From: an uncultured Selenomonas sp.
Lineage (GTDB): Bacteria; Bacillota; Negativicutes; Selenomonadales; Selenomonadaceae
DNA: 34,094 nt
Direction: 5' to 3'
Assembly: GCA_947167105.1 (NCBI GenBank)
Contig: CAMVGU010000031.1
Span: forward strand, 1 to 34,094
In this document: in pieces, positions 18,135 through 27,260 of the stretch
Layout: every line of letters begins with the position of its first letter
Position numbering within the stretch: the stretch's first letter is position 1
The notes under the pieces: generated by a model
Seen by the model: only the letters and a program-made list of their open reading frames with translations
Database searches by the model: none
Told to the model about the DNA's origin: nothing
Position numbers and translations under genes: made by a program

Positions 18135-18177
18135 ATACAGGGCCAAGCGCCAGCTTGCCAGCGCCTGTGCCCTGTAT
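18135..18177. terminator. Long inverted repeat downstream of thrC
   Basis: ATACAGGGC (18135-18143) and GCCCTGTAT (18169-18177) form a perfect 9-bp outer stem; inner GCGC blocks can pair further. It sits 17 bp beyond the thrC stop and before the FNT gene. There is no T-run on either side, so termination is uncertain; it may protect an mRNA end. Confidence 0.5.
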
Positions 18178-18194
18178 CCATCAAAATATGCCTT

Positions 18195-19691
18195 TTATCG
18201 CCTGACAGCGAATTCAGCTACAGCCGCCCGCATCCCCTCACGAGTACATGTATCCTCGTGCAGTACAGGCTTATCCTTCAGTGCAGCCAGTCCTCTGGGC
18301 ACAGGCAAGTCACTGAAATCATGCAGTGCCTTCAGCAACTGGAACTCGCTCAGGCCCGATGTGTCCTCATCCAGGGCCAAGAGCACGCTGCGATTGAACT
18401 TATATGAGCTGGCGGTGGAGACCACTATCATAGGGCACGAATCTGCCGCATGTTCTTCCTTATACTTCCTTGCCACGTCCCAAGCCACCGCCGTGTGGGT
18501 ATCCAACACATAGTCCTTCTGGTGGTAAGCTGCACCAATGGCCTCCATGGTATCATCATCATTCGTCCAGTCTGCCCAGAAAATTTGCCGTATTTTTTGC
18601 AGCAAGTCCGGACCTACCTCATAGTGCCCCGTTTCTGCCAGCTCACGCATCCACCCAGCGACCTGCGCCGCGTCATGTCCTGTCATTTCATAAAGCAGAC
18701 GCTCCAGATTACTGGAAACCAGGATATCCATGGAGGGGGTAATGGTCTTGTAGAAAGGACGCTCACGGTTGTATTTGCCCGTCTGCAGGAACTCCGTCAG
18801 CACATTGTTGGAGTTGGATGCACAAATGAGCTTATGCACAGGCAACCCCATCTCTTTTGCATAGTAGCCCGCAAGGATATTGCCGAAATTACCCGTCGGC
18901 ACGGAGAAGTCCACTTTCTCCCCTGCCTGCAAGCGGCCTGCCGCCAGCATATCCGCATAGGCACTGAAATAATAGACTATCTGCGGTACAAGACGGCCCC
19001 AGTTGATGGAATTGGCCGAGGACAGACGCACCCCCTGCCGGGCCAACTTCTCCCCGAAAGCCGCATCACCGAAGATTTCCTTCACGCCACCCTGTGCATC
19101 ATCAAAATTGCCCTTAACCGCGTACACGGAGACATTGCTGCCCTCCTGGGTCACCATCTGCAGCTTCTGTATTCTGCTCACGCCGCCATCAGGATAGAAT
19201 ACCTGTATCTTAGTCTGGGGCACATCCCTGAAGCCTTCCAAGGCCGCCTTGCCTGTGTCTCCGGAAGTCGCCACCAGAATCAGCACAGTCTCCTTGATGC
19301 CGTTCTTCGGCAGGGCAGCAGACAGAAGCTGGGGCAGCAGTTGCAGCGCCATATCCTTAAAGGCGCTGGTGGGGCCATGCCAAAGCTCAAGGACTTGCGC
19401 ATCATCCAGCAGCGCCAGCGGTGCCCGTTTTTCCGTATCGAATTTATCCCCCCCATAGGCAGCCCGGATGCAGCTATGCAATTCTTCCTCCGTGTAATCA
19501 GTCAGAAAAAGCTGCAAAATTTGAAAGGCACGCTCCTCGTAGCTCATATCCTGCAAGGACTCGATAAAGGACATATCCACCTGGGGCAGGGATTCCGGCA
19601 CAAACAGCCCCCCATCTGCCGCCATCCCCCGAATGATGGCCTGGGATGCCTCCACCTGGCCCTGTCCGCCTCTGGTACTTTGATATTTCAA
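18195..19691 (-). CDS. thrC: Threonine synthase
   Basis: ThrC (498 aa) converts O-phosphohomoserine to threonine with pyridoxal phosphate. The start MKYQSTRGGQGQVEASQAI is typical but is encoded by TTG (19691), with GGGGAGA 6-7 nt upstream; no ATG fits. The PLP lysine is K112 in GPTSAFKDMALQ. Further landmarks are TSGDTGKAALEGF and the phosphate-binding SVPTGNFGNILAGYYAKEMG. Length and order fit the bacterial and yeast-like long form. It is 48 bp downstream of ybaK and may be transcribed with it. Confidence 0.96.
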   Translation of the reverse strand: MKYQSTRGGQGQVEASQAIIRGMAADGGLFVPESLPQVDMSFIESLQDMSYEERAFQILQLFLTDYTEEELHSCIRAAYGGDKFDTEKRAPLALLDDAQVLELWHGPTSAFKDMALQLLPQLLSAALPKNGIKETVLILVATSGDTGKAALEGFRDVPQTKIQVFYPDGGVSRIQKLQMVTQEGSNVSVYAVKGNFDDAQGGVKEIFGDAAFGEKLARQGVRLSSANSINWGRLVPQIVYYFSAYADMLAAGRLQAGEKVDFSVPTGNFGNILAGYYAKEMGLPVHKLICASNSNNVLTEFLQTGKYNRERPFYKTITPSMDILVSSNLERLLYEMTGHDAAQVAGWMRELAETGHYEVGPDLLQKIRQIFWADWTNDDDTMEAIGAAYHQKDYVLDTHTAVAWDVARKYKEEHAADSCPMIVVSTASSYKFNRSVLLALDEDTSGLSEFQLLKALHDFSDLPVPRGLAALKDKPVLHEDTCTREGMRAAVAEFAVRR

Positions 19692-19739
19692 AATAATCTC
19701 CCCTTTTCTTCTATCAGAATATGTAGTACACTTGAACTG

Positions 19740-20237
19740 TCAGCGAGCTATTAAAGCCACAGTCCCACCGGTCGCTGCCACAAGATCGGCAGGTGCCAGA
19801 AAAAGCTGCTCGCCGCGCTTGCCTGCACTGACTGCGATTCTCTCCTGGGACTTTACACGCTCATCTATATACACGGGATAATCCTTTTTTGCTCCCAGAG
19901 GCGAGCAGCCGCCCCTGATATAGCCGGTCAGCGCGAAGACCTCATTCAGGTGCACCATCTCCGCCCGCTTGTTGCCGGAAGCGGCAGCCAGGGCCTTCAG
20001 ATCCAGTTCCAGATCACCTTGAATGACCGCCATCAGGATGCCTGTCTTGTCACCGCGCACAACCAGCGTCTTATAGACCTGCTCGATGGGCATGCCCACC
20101 GATGCCGCCACATGGACAGCGGAAAGGTCGCTTTCGTCCACTTCATATTCCTTTAGCTCATAGCCTATGCCCAGCCTGTCCAAAATCCTGGCTGCATTCG
20201 TCTTTTGCTGCTTTTTCTTTGCCAAATGTATCACCAT
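19740..20237 (-). CDS. ybaK: Cys-tRNA(Pro)/Cys-tRNA(Cys) deacylase YbaK-like
   Basis: The 165-aa YbaK/EbsC-type protein hydrolyses cysteine mischarged on tRNA(Pro). The start at 20237 ([19 protein letters not shown]) has AGGAG 7 nt upstream; an ATG five codons earlier would overlap that site. Family landmarks: [20 protein letters not shown] (the conserved lysine in YKTLV), the loop [21 protein letters not shown], and the C-terminal ADLVAATGG. It is divergent from nadE, with a 77-bp shared promoter region. Confidence 0.92.
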   Translation of the reverse strand: MVIHLAKKKQQKTNAARILDRLGIGYELKEYEVDESDLSAVHVAASVGMPIEQVYKTLVVRGDKTGILMAVIQGDLELDLKALAAASGNKRAEMVHLNEVFALTGYIRGGCSPLGAKKDYPVYIDERVKSQERIAVSAGKRGEQLFLAPADLVAATGGTVALIAR

Positions 20238-20257
20238 GTCTTTCTCCTGCATAGCTT

Positions 20258-20294
20258 TGTCAATATGATAACATATATGTTAGATAATTGTCTA
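20258..20294. promoter_or_regulatory. Face-to-face nadE/ybaK promoters with shared palindrome
   Basis: For nadE: TTGTCA (20258-20263), 17 bp, TTAGAT (20281-20286). For ybaK: TAGACA (20294-20289), 17 bp, TTATCA (20271-20266). A perfect 14-bp palindrome, TAACATATATGTTA (20269-20282), overlaps both -10 boxes. A single bound repressor could control both genes, and the polymerases would compete. Confidence 0.5.
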
Positions 20295-20314
20295 CTTTAA
20301 AAGGAGTGTTCACA

Positions 20315-22219
20315 GTGTCGCTTAAGATTGCCATGGCACAGATGGAAGTCATCCCTGGGCATCCTGACAAAAATACCGCGAAAATCCTGAGCCTTATGCA
20401 ACGGGCTGCCGAGGCGGAGGCACAGCTTGTAATTTTCCCGGAAATGGCCGTCCCCGGCTACCTGCTGGGCGACACCTGGGAGCAAAGCGCCTTCCTCGCC
20501 GACTGCGAAAGCTATGGGCGTGACATCATAGCAGCCACCGAAGGCACGGGACTCACCGTTATGTTCGGCAATATTGCCGTTGACTGGCAGAAGAAAAACA
20601 ACGATGGCCGGGTGCGCAAGTACAATGCCCTTTTCACGGCACAGAACGGCAAGCTCGTGCAGCCGGACAGCATGCCCTATCCTTATATCATCAAAACGCT
20701 GATGCCGAATTACCGCGAGTTTGACGATACCCGGCATTTCTTCAGCCTGCAAAAATTAGCCCGTGAGCTTGGCACTACGCCGGAGCAGCTCCTCTCCCCC
20801 CTCAGCCTGAAAATCGAAGGACGGCACTATGATGTGGGCTGCCTGCTCTGTGAGGATGGCTGGAGTGCGAACTATGAACTGACCCCCCTTGCCGCCATAA
20901 CGCGCAGCAAACAAGTGGACTTCTTCGTAAACATCTCCGCCTCCCCTTACACCCTCGGCAAGAACAACCGCCGCAACATCGTCTTCGGCGACCAGGCCGC
21001 CGAGACCAGGGCACCCCTCTTATATGTGAACGCCATCGGCCTGCAGAACAACGGCAAGACCATCTATACCTTTGACGGCTCCTCCACTGCCTATGACGCA
21101 GCGGGCCGCGTGGTCGCCGAAATACCGGCATATAAGGAGGATTTTGCCTTTGTAGAGCTCTCTAAGCTCTCCGAGCTGCCTGAGCTGCCTGCCGATAATA
21201 AATCGGATATCGCCCACATCCATCAGGCCCTGCGCTACGGCATCAGTCATTTCCTGCAGGACATCCATATGCAGCGTGTCGTCATAGGCATCTCCGGCGG
21301 CATCGACTCCGCCGTGGCCGCCGCACTCTACACGGAGGTGCTGGGGCCGGAAAACGTGCTGCTGGTCAATATGCCAAGCCGCTTCAACTCTGAGACCACC
21401 AAAGGCCTCTCCGCACAGCTCGCCCACAACCTCGGCTGCCGCTATATGGTCATTCCTATCCAGCAATCTGTGGAGCACACCATCGAACAGTTGGAGCAGA
21501 CGCCGATGGAATACTTGCAGGAAAACACGCAATCCAGCCTGCAGGTATCCTCCTTTGTCGCCGAGAATATCCAGGCCCGTGATCGCAGTGCCCGTGTCCT
21601 GGCCGGTGCGGCGGCTGCCTTCGGCGCCGGCTTCACCTGCAACGCCAACAAGGCAGAGACCACAGTCGGCTATTCCACTCTTTACGGCGACCAGTCCGGC
21701 TTCCTCGCTGCACTGGCTGACCTCTGGAAATTCCAGATCTATGAACTTGCCTATTATCTCAACAGGGAAATATTCCGGCGCGAGGTGATCCCCCAGGGCA
21801 TCATAGATATCGTGCCCAGCGCCGAACTATCCACCGCCCAGAACGTGGACGAAGGCAAGGGCGACCCGCTGAAATATCCTTACCACGACCATCTTTTCCG
21901 CGCCTTCGTGGAGCGCTGGCAAAAAGCAGCCCCGGAAGACATACTGGGCTGGTACGCGGAAGGAAGCCTGGAAGATAATTTAGGCTGTGAACGGGGCCTC
22001 ATAAAAAAATACTTCCCAACAGCCACAGACTTCATAGCAGATCTCGAGCGCTGGTGGAACCTGTTCTCCGGCATGGCTGTAGCCAAACGCATCCAGGCAC
22101 CGCCTATCCTGGCCGTCAGCCGCCGCGCCTACGGATTTGATCACCGCGAGGCGCAAAATGGCCCCTATTACACACGCAAGTACCGCGAACTCAAGGCAAA
22201 ACTGCTGGCAGAAAAATAA
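20315..22219 (+). CDS. nadE: Glutamine-dependent NAD+ synthetase
   Basis: The 634-aa two-domain enzyme makes NAD+ from deamido-NAD+, ATP and glutamine. The N-terminal nitrilase-type glutaminase (about 1-280) has the catalytic glutamate E43 (FPEMAVPGY), a lysine in the IIKTLMPNYREFDD region and the nucleophile cysteine in VGCLLCEDGW. The C-terminal synthetase domain (about 300-634) has the pyrophosphatase-type SGGIDSA (about 327) and NKAETTVGYSTLYGD. The start is GTG (20315) with AAAGGAG 8 nt before it; no upstream ATG fits. Confidence 0.96.
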   Translation: MSLKIAMAQMEVIPGHPDKNTAKILSLMQRAAEAEAQLVIFPEMAVPGYLLGDTWEQSAFLADCESYGRDIIAATEGTGLTVMFGNIAVDWQKKNNDGRVRKYNALFTAQNGKLVQPDSMPYPYIIKTLMPNYREFDDTRHFFSLQKLARELGTTPEQLLSPLSLKIEGRHYDVGCLLCEDGWSANYELTPLAAITRSKQVDFFVNISASPYTLGKNNRRNIVFGDQAAETRAPLLYVNAIGLQNNGKTIYTFDGSSTAYDAAGRVVAEIPAYKEDFAFVELSKLSELPELPADNKSDIAHIHQALRYGISHFLQDIHMQRVVIGISGGIDSAVAAALYTEVLGPENVLLVNMPSRFNSETTKGLSAQLAHNLGCRYMVIPIQQSVEHTIEQLEQTPMEYLQENTQSSLQVSSFVAENIQARDRSARVLAGAAAAFGAGFTCNANKAETTVGYSTLYGDQSGFLAALADLWKFQIYELAYYLNREIFRREVIPQGIIDIVPSAELSTAQNVDEGKGDPLKYPYHDHLFRAFVERWQKAAPEDILGWYAEGSLEDNLGCERGLIKKYFPTATDFIADLERWWNLFSGMAVAKRIQAPPILAVSRRAYGFDHREAQNGPYYTRKYRELKAKLLAEK

Positions 22220-22249
22220 ACGCAGCAAGAACCGAATCGTTTACCGCTT

Positions 22250-23497
22250 TTATCCCAAACTGCCGATAATATCCAAAATCGGCAGCAGCATGGCCAGCAC
22301 TGCAAAAAAAACCACGCCGCCTACCACCAACGTCAGCGCCGGATCAGCCAGGGCTTGCAGCCTGGCCGAGGTATTGCTGGCCCGCACATGGCAAAGGGAC
22401 GCAGACTGACGCAGCATCTCCTCCAGATTGCCGGCATGCTCACCTGCCAGCACCAGCTCCTGCACTGCCCTGGGGCAAAAACTGCCAAAGCTGGCCGACA
22501 GCGCCGCCGCAAAAGTCATGCCCTGCTCGACCTGGCGCTGGGCTAGCTGCAGGCACTCCCGCAGCCAGTGATTCTCCGGTACATTCCGTGTCAGTTGCAG
22601 GGCGCGGTCAAAGGGAATGCCGTTTGCCGTCAGGACAGCAAGAGTGCCAGACATTTGCTGCCAATCCGTATGCAGCACCAGCCTCCCCAGCAGGGGCAAA
22701 CGCAGGCACAAGCGATCCAGCACAAGGCGCAAAGGCGGATAACTCCAAGCAGCCAGCGCCCCCGCCAGGATAATCATACAGCCCAGCAGCAGCATGGCCA
22801 TACCCCAGTCTCCCGCCAGCCATTCCGAAAAGTCCAGCAGCAATGCCGTCGGCAGCGGCAGAGACGCGTGCAGGCTGCGCAGCAGACCCGCGAAAACCGG
22901 CAGTACGAAAAGGGACATAAACACCACGGCTCCCAAGGACAGCACTCCCATCATCGCCGGGTAAACCAGCAATGATTTCAGCTTTTCCCGCGACTCATGG
23001 CTCTCTGTCAGAAAATCCGCCAACTGCTGCAGCACATCCGCCAGTGTGCCGGACTCCTCTCCGGCATGCACCAGACTGCGCACACTCTCAGGAAATGCCC
23101 GCGGATAAGCTGCCAGAGACTGGGCCAATGTCTGCCCCCGCAAAAGGGACTGATGGATTGCCGCCGTCATGCGCTGATAGCCGTCCTCCGGCTCAGGCAC
23201 GACCAGCGCATCCAGTGCCACCTGCACCGGCAAGCCTGATTGCAGCAGCACAGCCAACTGACGCAGGAAAAGCATAGCCCATTCACGCCTTCCTCCGCTG
23301 CCTGGGCCTATATCCTGCATCAGGAATTTTTTTATCCTGTCCCATGTAGGTTCCTGCTCTTTCAACTCCTGGAGCCTTGCCACCCAAAGGCCACGGCTGC
23401 GAATCCCCATGGCAGCTTCCTGTATGCCTGCTGCCTCTATCACACCTGCAAAAGACTCACCCTGACGATTTTTCGCCATGTACCTGAATTTCCCCAT
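22250..23497 (-). CDS. pilC: Type IV pilus inner-membrane platform protein (PilC/GspF)
   Basis: The 415-aa protein anchors the pilus ATPase to the membrane. An N-terminal cytoplasmic region (FRYMAKNRQGESFAGVIEA) is followed by two T2SSF repeats (about 65-190 and 270-390), each with FLRQLAVLLQSGLPV-type and GTLAVLTANGIPF-type segments, and three hydrophobic helices including the C-terminus. The start at 23497 follows AGGTGGG; a GTG three codons earlier is possible. It follows pilT by 14 bp and probably shares its transcript. Confidence 0.9.
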   Translation of the reverse strand: MGKFRYMAKNRQGESFAGVIEAAGIQEAAMGIRSRGLWVARLQELKEQEPTWDRIKKFLMQDIGPGSGGRREWAMLFLRQLAVLLQSGLPVQVALDALVVPEPEDGYQRMTAAIHQSLLRGQTLAQSLAAYPRAFPESVRSLVHAGEESGTLADVLQQLADFLTESHESREKLKSLLVYPAMMGVLSLGAVVFMSLFVLPVFAGLLRSLHASLPLPTALLLDFSEWLAGDWGMAMLLLGCMIILAGALAAWSYPPLRLVLDRLCLRLPLLGRLVLHTDWQQMSGTLAVLTANGIPFDRALQLTRNVPENHWLRECLQLAQRQVEQGMTFAAALSASFGSFCPRAVQELVLAGEHAGNLEEMLRQSASLCHVRASNTSARLQALADPALTLVVGGVVFFAVLAMLLPILDIIGSLG

Positions 23498-23511
23498 AAA
23501 TCCCACCTGTT

Positions 23512-24543
23512 CTATTGGCTACGAAACCTATCCCTCACCTCGCGGCTGATGCAGCCTGCTCCTGCCAAAGCATCCAGGGCCATGGCCGCTGTCTGCATTC
23601 CCTGCCTGCCATGACTGAGCATGACTGAGCTGAGCTGATTGTATTTCCCCTGCCGCAGCAAACTGCGCACCGCCGGCACAGCCAGTAGCACCTCCGTCAA
23701 ATTCACGCGCCCACCCTGCGCTCCTGGCAGCAAACGCTGGGCAAAGATACCCGTCAGCACCTCCGCAAACTGCGCCCTGACCTGCGCCTGCTCACCTAAA
23801 GGAAACAGGCCCTCAACGCGCAAAGCAGTTTCCTCCGCATTCTGGGAATGCAATGTGCCCAGCACCAACACCCCTGTAGCTGCAGCCGCCATTGCCGTTT
23901 GCATTGTTTCTGCGTCCCGGATCTCACCCACCATAATAACATCCGGTGCCTCACGCAAAGAGCTTCTCAGCGCCTGGCTGAAAGACAGGAAATCCCTGCC
24001 CAACTCACGCTGACTGATAAAGGATTGCTGCGGCTTCAGAATGTACTCGATTGGGTCTTCTAACGTTACAATATGATACGATTTCTCCTGATTGAGCTCC
24101 TCAATAAACGCCGCAAGGGTGGTAGACTTGCCGGAACCAGTTCTCCCCGTCACCAGGATAAGCCCCTGGTCAACGTCTTTCATCTTCTGCCATGCCTTTG
24201 GCGCTCCCAGCTCCGCTAAAGTCGGAATCCTCTCCGGCAGCAAGCGGAATGCCAGGGCCGGCCAGCCCTGCTGGTAATAGGCATGAACCCTGAACCGCCT
24301 GCCATCAAAAGTCCATGACAAATCAAGTTCCCTCTCTATAGCCAGCTTTTCCCGCTGACAGTCATTCAGGATAACGGAACATGCCGTTGACATAATCTTC
24401 TCTGTCAATGGGTTGCTGTCCATGGGCTGCAAAATGCCCAAGCAGCGCATATGTGGTTTTTGCCCTACGGTCAGGTGTATGTCTGATGCCTCTTTTTCGA
24501 TAGCCACGCGGATAAGATATTGCCAATCTACATCATCACGCAT
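23512..24543 (-). CDS. pilT: Twitching-motility/pilus retraction ATPase PilT
   Basis: The 343-aa hexameric ATPase powers pilus retraction in twitching and DNA uptake. Walker A is GRTGSGKST (133-141), the Asp box LEDPIEY 161-167, the Walker B region DVIMVGEIRDAET 201-213 and the His box GTLHSQNAEE 229-238. The length matches PilT rather than the longer assembly ATPase PilB. A GAGGTG site precedes the ATG. pilB and the other pilus genes are not in this window, so the pilus machinery must be encoded elsewhere. A tandem ATGACTGAGC repeat (about 23611-23630) lies in the coding region. Confidence 0.93.
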   Translation of the reverse strand: MRDDVDWQYLIRVAIEKEASDIHLTVGQKPHMRCLGILQPMDSNPLTEKIMSTACSVILNDCQREKLAIERELDLSWTFDGRRFRVHAYYQQGWPALAFRLLPERIPTLAELGAPKAWQKMKDVDQGLILVTGRTGSGKSTTLAAFIEELNQEKSYHIVTLEDPIEYILKPQQSFISQRELGRDFLSFSQALRSSLREAPDVIMVGEIRDAETMQTAMAAAATGVLVLGTLHSQNAEETALRVEGLFPLGEQAQVRAQFAEVLTGIFAQRLLPGAQGGRVNLTEVLLAVPAVRSLLRQGKYNQLSSVMLSHGRQGMQTAAMALDALAGAGCISREVRDRFRSQ

Positions 24544-24702
24544 ATTTTCACCTCGATGATTTCTAACGCTAATGTGGGTCTTCTACACATATGGCTAAAA
24601 ACATGCACGAAAAATTCTCCCCTTGTACATATCGACACACGGCCAGATTACCTTCCTGTATTTATCTGTAGGCTACATTCTCGCAGAAGCGGGTACACAT
24701 TT

Positions 24703-26154
24703 TCATTCGAACTCAATCAGCCGATTAACAATCTCGATTACGTTGATCGGGTCAAAATCATACTCAAAAATAGATGCAATGATTATCTGGTGGTCAGAAA
24801 AGTCCCTTTTTAGAATCCCCATCATCAGAGTGATATTTTCCTGATCAACCTCTTTACCACTGGGCGAATCCAAAATAATGGGGAGCTTAATGCCTATGGC
24901 ACGCTCTATTTCAATGATATATGCCAATCGGAAAGCAAATACTGTCTTGTGAAGTACGGCCCCGGACAGCTCTTTGAGGTTGGAAGTAAACAAATATGAA
25001 GCAGCAATCGTCGTATTGTTGCCTATTCCTAATTCCAGAGCATATCTCAGAACATTCTGGTAAAGGCTATTCACGACATTATTGTTTATTTTTGTGCTAT
25101 CTGTAATTGCTTGACGAACATCCCGCAGTTCTTTCTTCAATCTTTTGATCTCTTTTTCAATTGCAACTGCATTGATTTGAAGAGAAGCAATTCTTCTATC
25201 AAATGCCTGTGTCATTGTTTCAGATTCCCAAAACGACAACTGTTCATCCTCGGATTGCCTTTGTGCTTCACGAGCATTGATGTTACTTAGAACCGATGCA
25301 AGCTCAGCAGAGATCAATTTGTGTTTCGTTACAAGATACTCGATGCTGTCATCAAAGCCTACAATGTTTTCAGCGGTAACAGGAATGGTTGTTCCATCCG
25401 AACCTTTGATAAGCAGCTTCATTTCGGCAATAAACCTACTAAAATGTTTATTATCCCTTATGGATTTGTCAAGACGGCACAATTCCTTTTTTAGAACGTT
25501 CTGCCTGATTCTCAGCTGTTCCAATTCAGAATCTATTTTTTCATCGTAGTGCTCTACAGCAAGGGACCCCTCCTCAGCTTCAATAGTCTCTTGATATTGC
25601 GCAACGCTGAACATCTGCTTGTATTTACCAAGTTCACGTGACAGCCTTGTTTCCTGTTGGATTAATGAAGTACAATCGCGCCCAGACAGGCCCCGAATAA
25701 GTTCCTCAATATTGAAATGAATGCTGCCAATAGCCACGCCCCTATTAAGCAGTGTCCAGCCTTTTTCCTGGTCTACATAGAATGCTCCAAGGAGATTTCC
25801 TAAAATATCGGCATTATCAGTTCCAAAAAGAACACTGTGAAGCTCGTTCTGCTGTTCAGGCAAAACGTATGTAGTACGATCATCATTTGTAGATAATATT
25901 ATATAGCTATTCGCTGTTCTTGAAAGTGTAACATCACCGATTTTCTCAGTATAGACTACAGTTTCAACTTCACATCGCTCAAATTTGATTTTTCTCGTAT
26001 TGGGAATGTTATAACCAAGAGAGTACAACAAAAACCTTAGCAGCGTAGTCTTACCCTTGCTGTTTTGCTTACTGTGAATTAAATTGGCGTTGCTAGAAAA
26101 TTCAAAAAGCCTGCCGAGCAAGCCCTCTTTGATGCGAATAGACTTTATGATCAT
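24703..26154 (-). CDS. SMC/Rad50-like AAA ATPase of a two-gene defence candidate
   Basis: The 483-aa protein has a divergent Walker A, HSKQNSKGKTTLL (27-39, K35), a long helical and coiled-coil middle (about 165-375), and a C-terminal half-site with LKELSGAVLHKTV (about 393-405, signature-like) and the Walker B LPIILDSPSGKEV (424-436, D429). This split-ATPase layout is that of Rad50/SMC-type and ABC-three-component (ABC-3C) defence ATPases; assignment to that group is from memory. Its ATG overlaps the nuclease stop codon (ATGA), so the two are coupled. It is A/T-rich compared with pilT. No third (middle) component is present. Confidence 0.7.
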   Translation of the reverse strand: MIIKSIRIKEGLLGRLFEFSSNANLIHSKQNSKGKTTLLRFLLYSLGYNIPNTRKIKFERCEVETVVYTEKIGDVTLSRTANSYIILSTNDDRTTYVLPEQQNELHSVLFGTDNADILGNLLGAFYVDQEKGWTLLNRGVAIGSIHFNIEELIRGLSGRDCTSLIQQETRLSRELGKYKQMFSVAQYQETIEAEEGSLAVEHYDEKIDSELEQLRIRQNVLKKELCRLDKSIRDNKHFSRFIAEMKLLIKGSDGTTIPVTAENIVGFDDSIEYLVTKHKLISAELASVLSNINAREAQRQSEDEQLSFWESETMTQAFDRRIASLQINAVAIEKEIKRLKKELRDVRQAITDSTKINNNVVNSLYQNVLRYALELGIGNNTTIAASYLFTSNLKELSGAVLHKTVFAFRLAYIIEIERAIGIKLPIILDSPSGKEVDQENITLMMGILKRDFSDHQIIIASIFEYDFDPINVIEIVNRLIEFE

Positions 26155-27158
26155 AGGGATACCCCCTTTTTGATCTTATCAATGTCGTATCTCCTGCGTA
26201 TCACATTGTACACCACTATTTTTGATAGTGCTTCCACTGTAGCAGAATCAATGCCATAACCTTCAAACTCTGACGAGTAGTTGTTCCAGCACTCCTCCAC
26301 AAAATTGATTGTTTTTTTGTTTGGTTTTCCAGAATTCTTATATGCATTGAAATCGAAAAGTATCTTTGTAAAAAACTCTACTCGTTCGCAACAAGAATCA
26401 ATTGTTCCTCTAAAGCGACGAACGACCTCATCATATTGAACAGAATCAAACCGTTCAACAAAATCACGGTCCGTTCTTTCAATATCCGTTGCAATAACTA
26501 TGATAGGCCAAATCAAGCTTTTCTTTGACAGTGTGATTTTAGCGTCCTTTTTTGACCCGTTTTTGAATACCTCACCACACCACACTCGATGTAATTGATT
26601 TCCAATCCCCGGAATATCAAGCTTTAGCTCACCAATGAAATCATTAATAATCTGCTTTACAGCTTTATATTTTTCGGAATCATCGTCAGTTTCAAATGGA
26701 ACAACCTGAATAACGAACTGATCCGTATCCAAGGGTTGATTGATCTGCGATAGATAACCGGTTATAATTCTCTGTGACGATTCGGGCAACGTACTGAAAC
26801 CACGGTGAGCCAGTCCCCAGAAAACGTTCCGTGATGCATCATCGTTCAATGGATTTGGAGAATTTGTTATCAGAATCAGTTTTTTAGTTTGAACCTTCCT
26901 GCTTCCTTCTGATAATGACTCCAAAGCCTTTTTAAGATTCGTGCGTACATGTGCAAAATCCGTGCTGCTATTAACTACTGCCTTGGCTTGAGCCAAAATA
27001 TGTTCCCCACTATAAAGTTCAATATCAATATCCTCGTTCTCGCTTTCCAATCGTAATGATTGCAATTCCCTTATATTTTCAAGCATTAAAACGATAGCAG
27101 CGTTAACTTGGAAATCAAACCCAAAGAGTACCGCATCAGCTCGCCGATCTTTTCCCAT
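26151..27158 (-). CDS. DUF4297/Cap4-like nuclease candidate, partner of the ATPase
   Basis: The 335-aa protein begins with a segment like the dsDNA-nuclease N-terminal domain of Cap4/DUF4297 proteins: GFDFQ (13-17), then SENEDIDIEL (39-48, acidic residues E42, D43, D45) and QAKA (57-60, K59). This fits a PD-(D/E)xK active site. The rest (about 150-335) is not recognised and may bind the ATPase, as the C-terminal parts of ABC-3C nucleases are proposed to do. A GAGGTAG site precedes the ATG. It follows hsdR by about 100 bp on the same strand and overlaps the ATPase gene by 4 bp. The nuclease call rests on motif spacing only. Confidence 0.6.
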   Translation of the reverse strand: MGKDRRADAVLFGFDFQVNAAIVLMLENIRELQSLRLESENEDIDIELYSGEHILAQAKAVVNSSTDFAHVRTNLKKALESLSEGSRKVQTKKLILITNSPNPLNDDASRNVFWGLAHRGFSTLPESSQRIITGYLSQINQPLDTDQFVIQVVPFETDDDSEKYKAVKQIINDFIGELKLDIPGIGNQLHRVWCGEVFKNGSKKDAKITLSKKSLIWPIIVIATDIERTDRDFVERFDSVQYDEVVRRFRGTIDSCCERVEFFTKILFDFNAYKNSGKPNKKTINFVEECWNNYSSEFEGYGIDSATVEALSKIVVYNVIRRRYDIDKIKKGVSL

Positions 27159-27260
27159 ATTCTACCTCATCTTTTTAGTCACTTTTTTTGAGTTTCATCA
27201 CTCATATATTTTACCTGGATTAGTATATATCCGCTTCCCTGAGTATGGAGAATATCATAG

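Noticed and set aside
23605..23640. Tandem ATGACTGAGC repeat as a regulatory element
   Set aside because: It lies within the pilT coding sequence and keeps the frame; there is no sign of a separate function.
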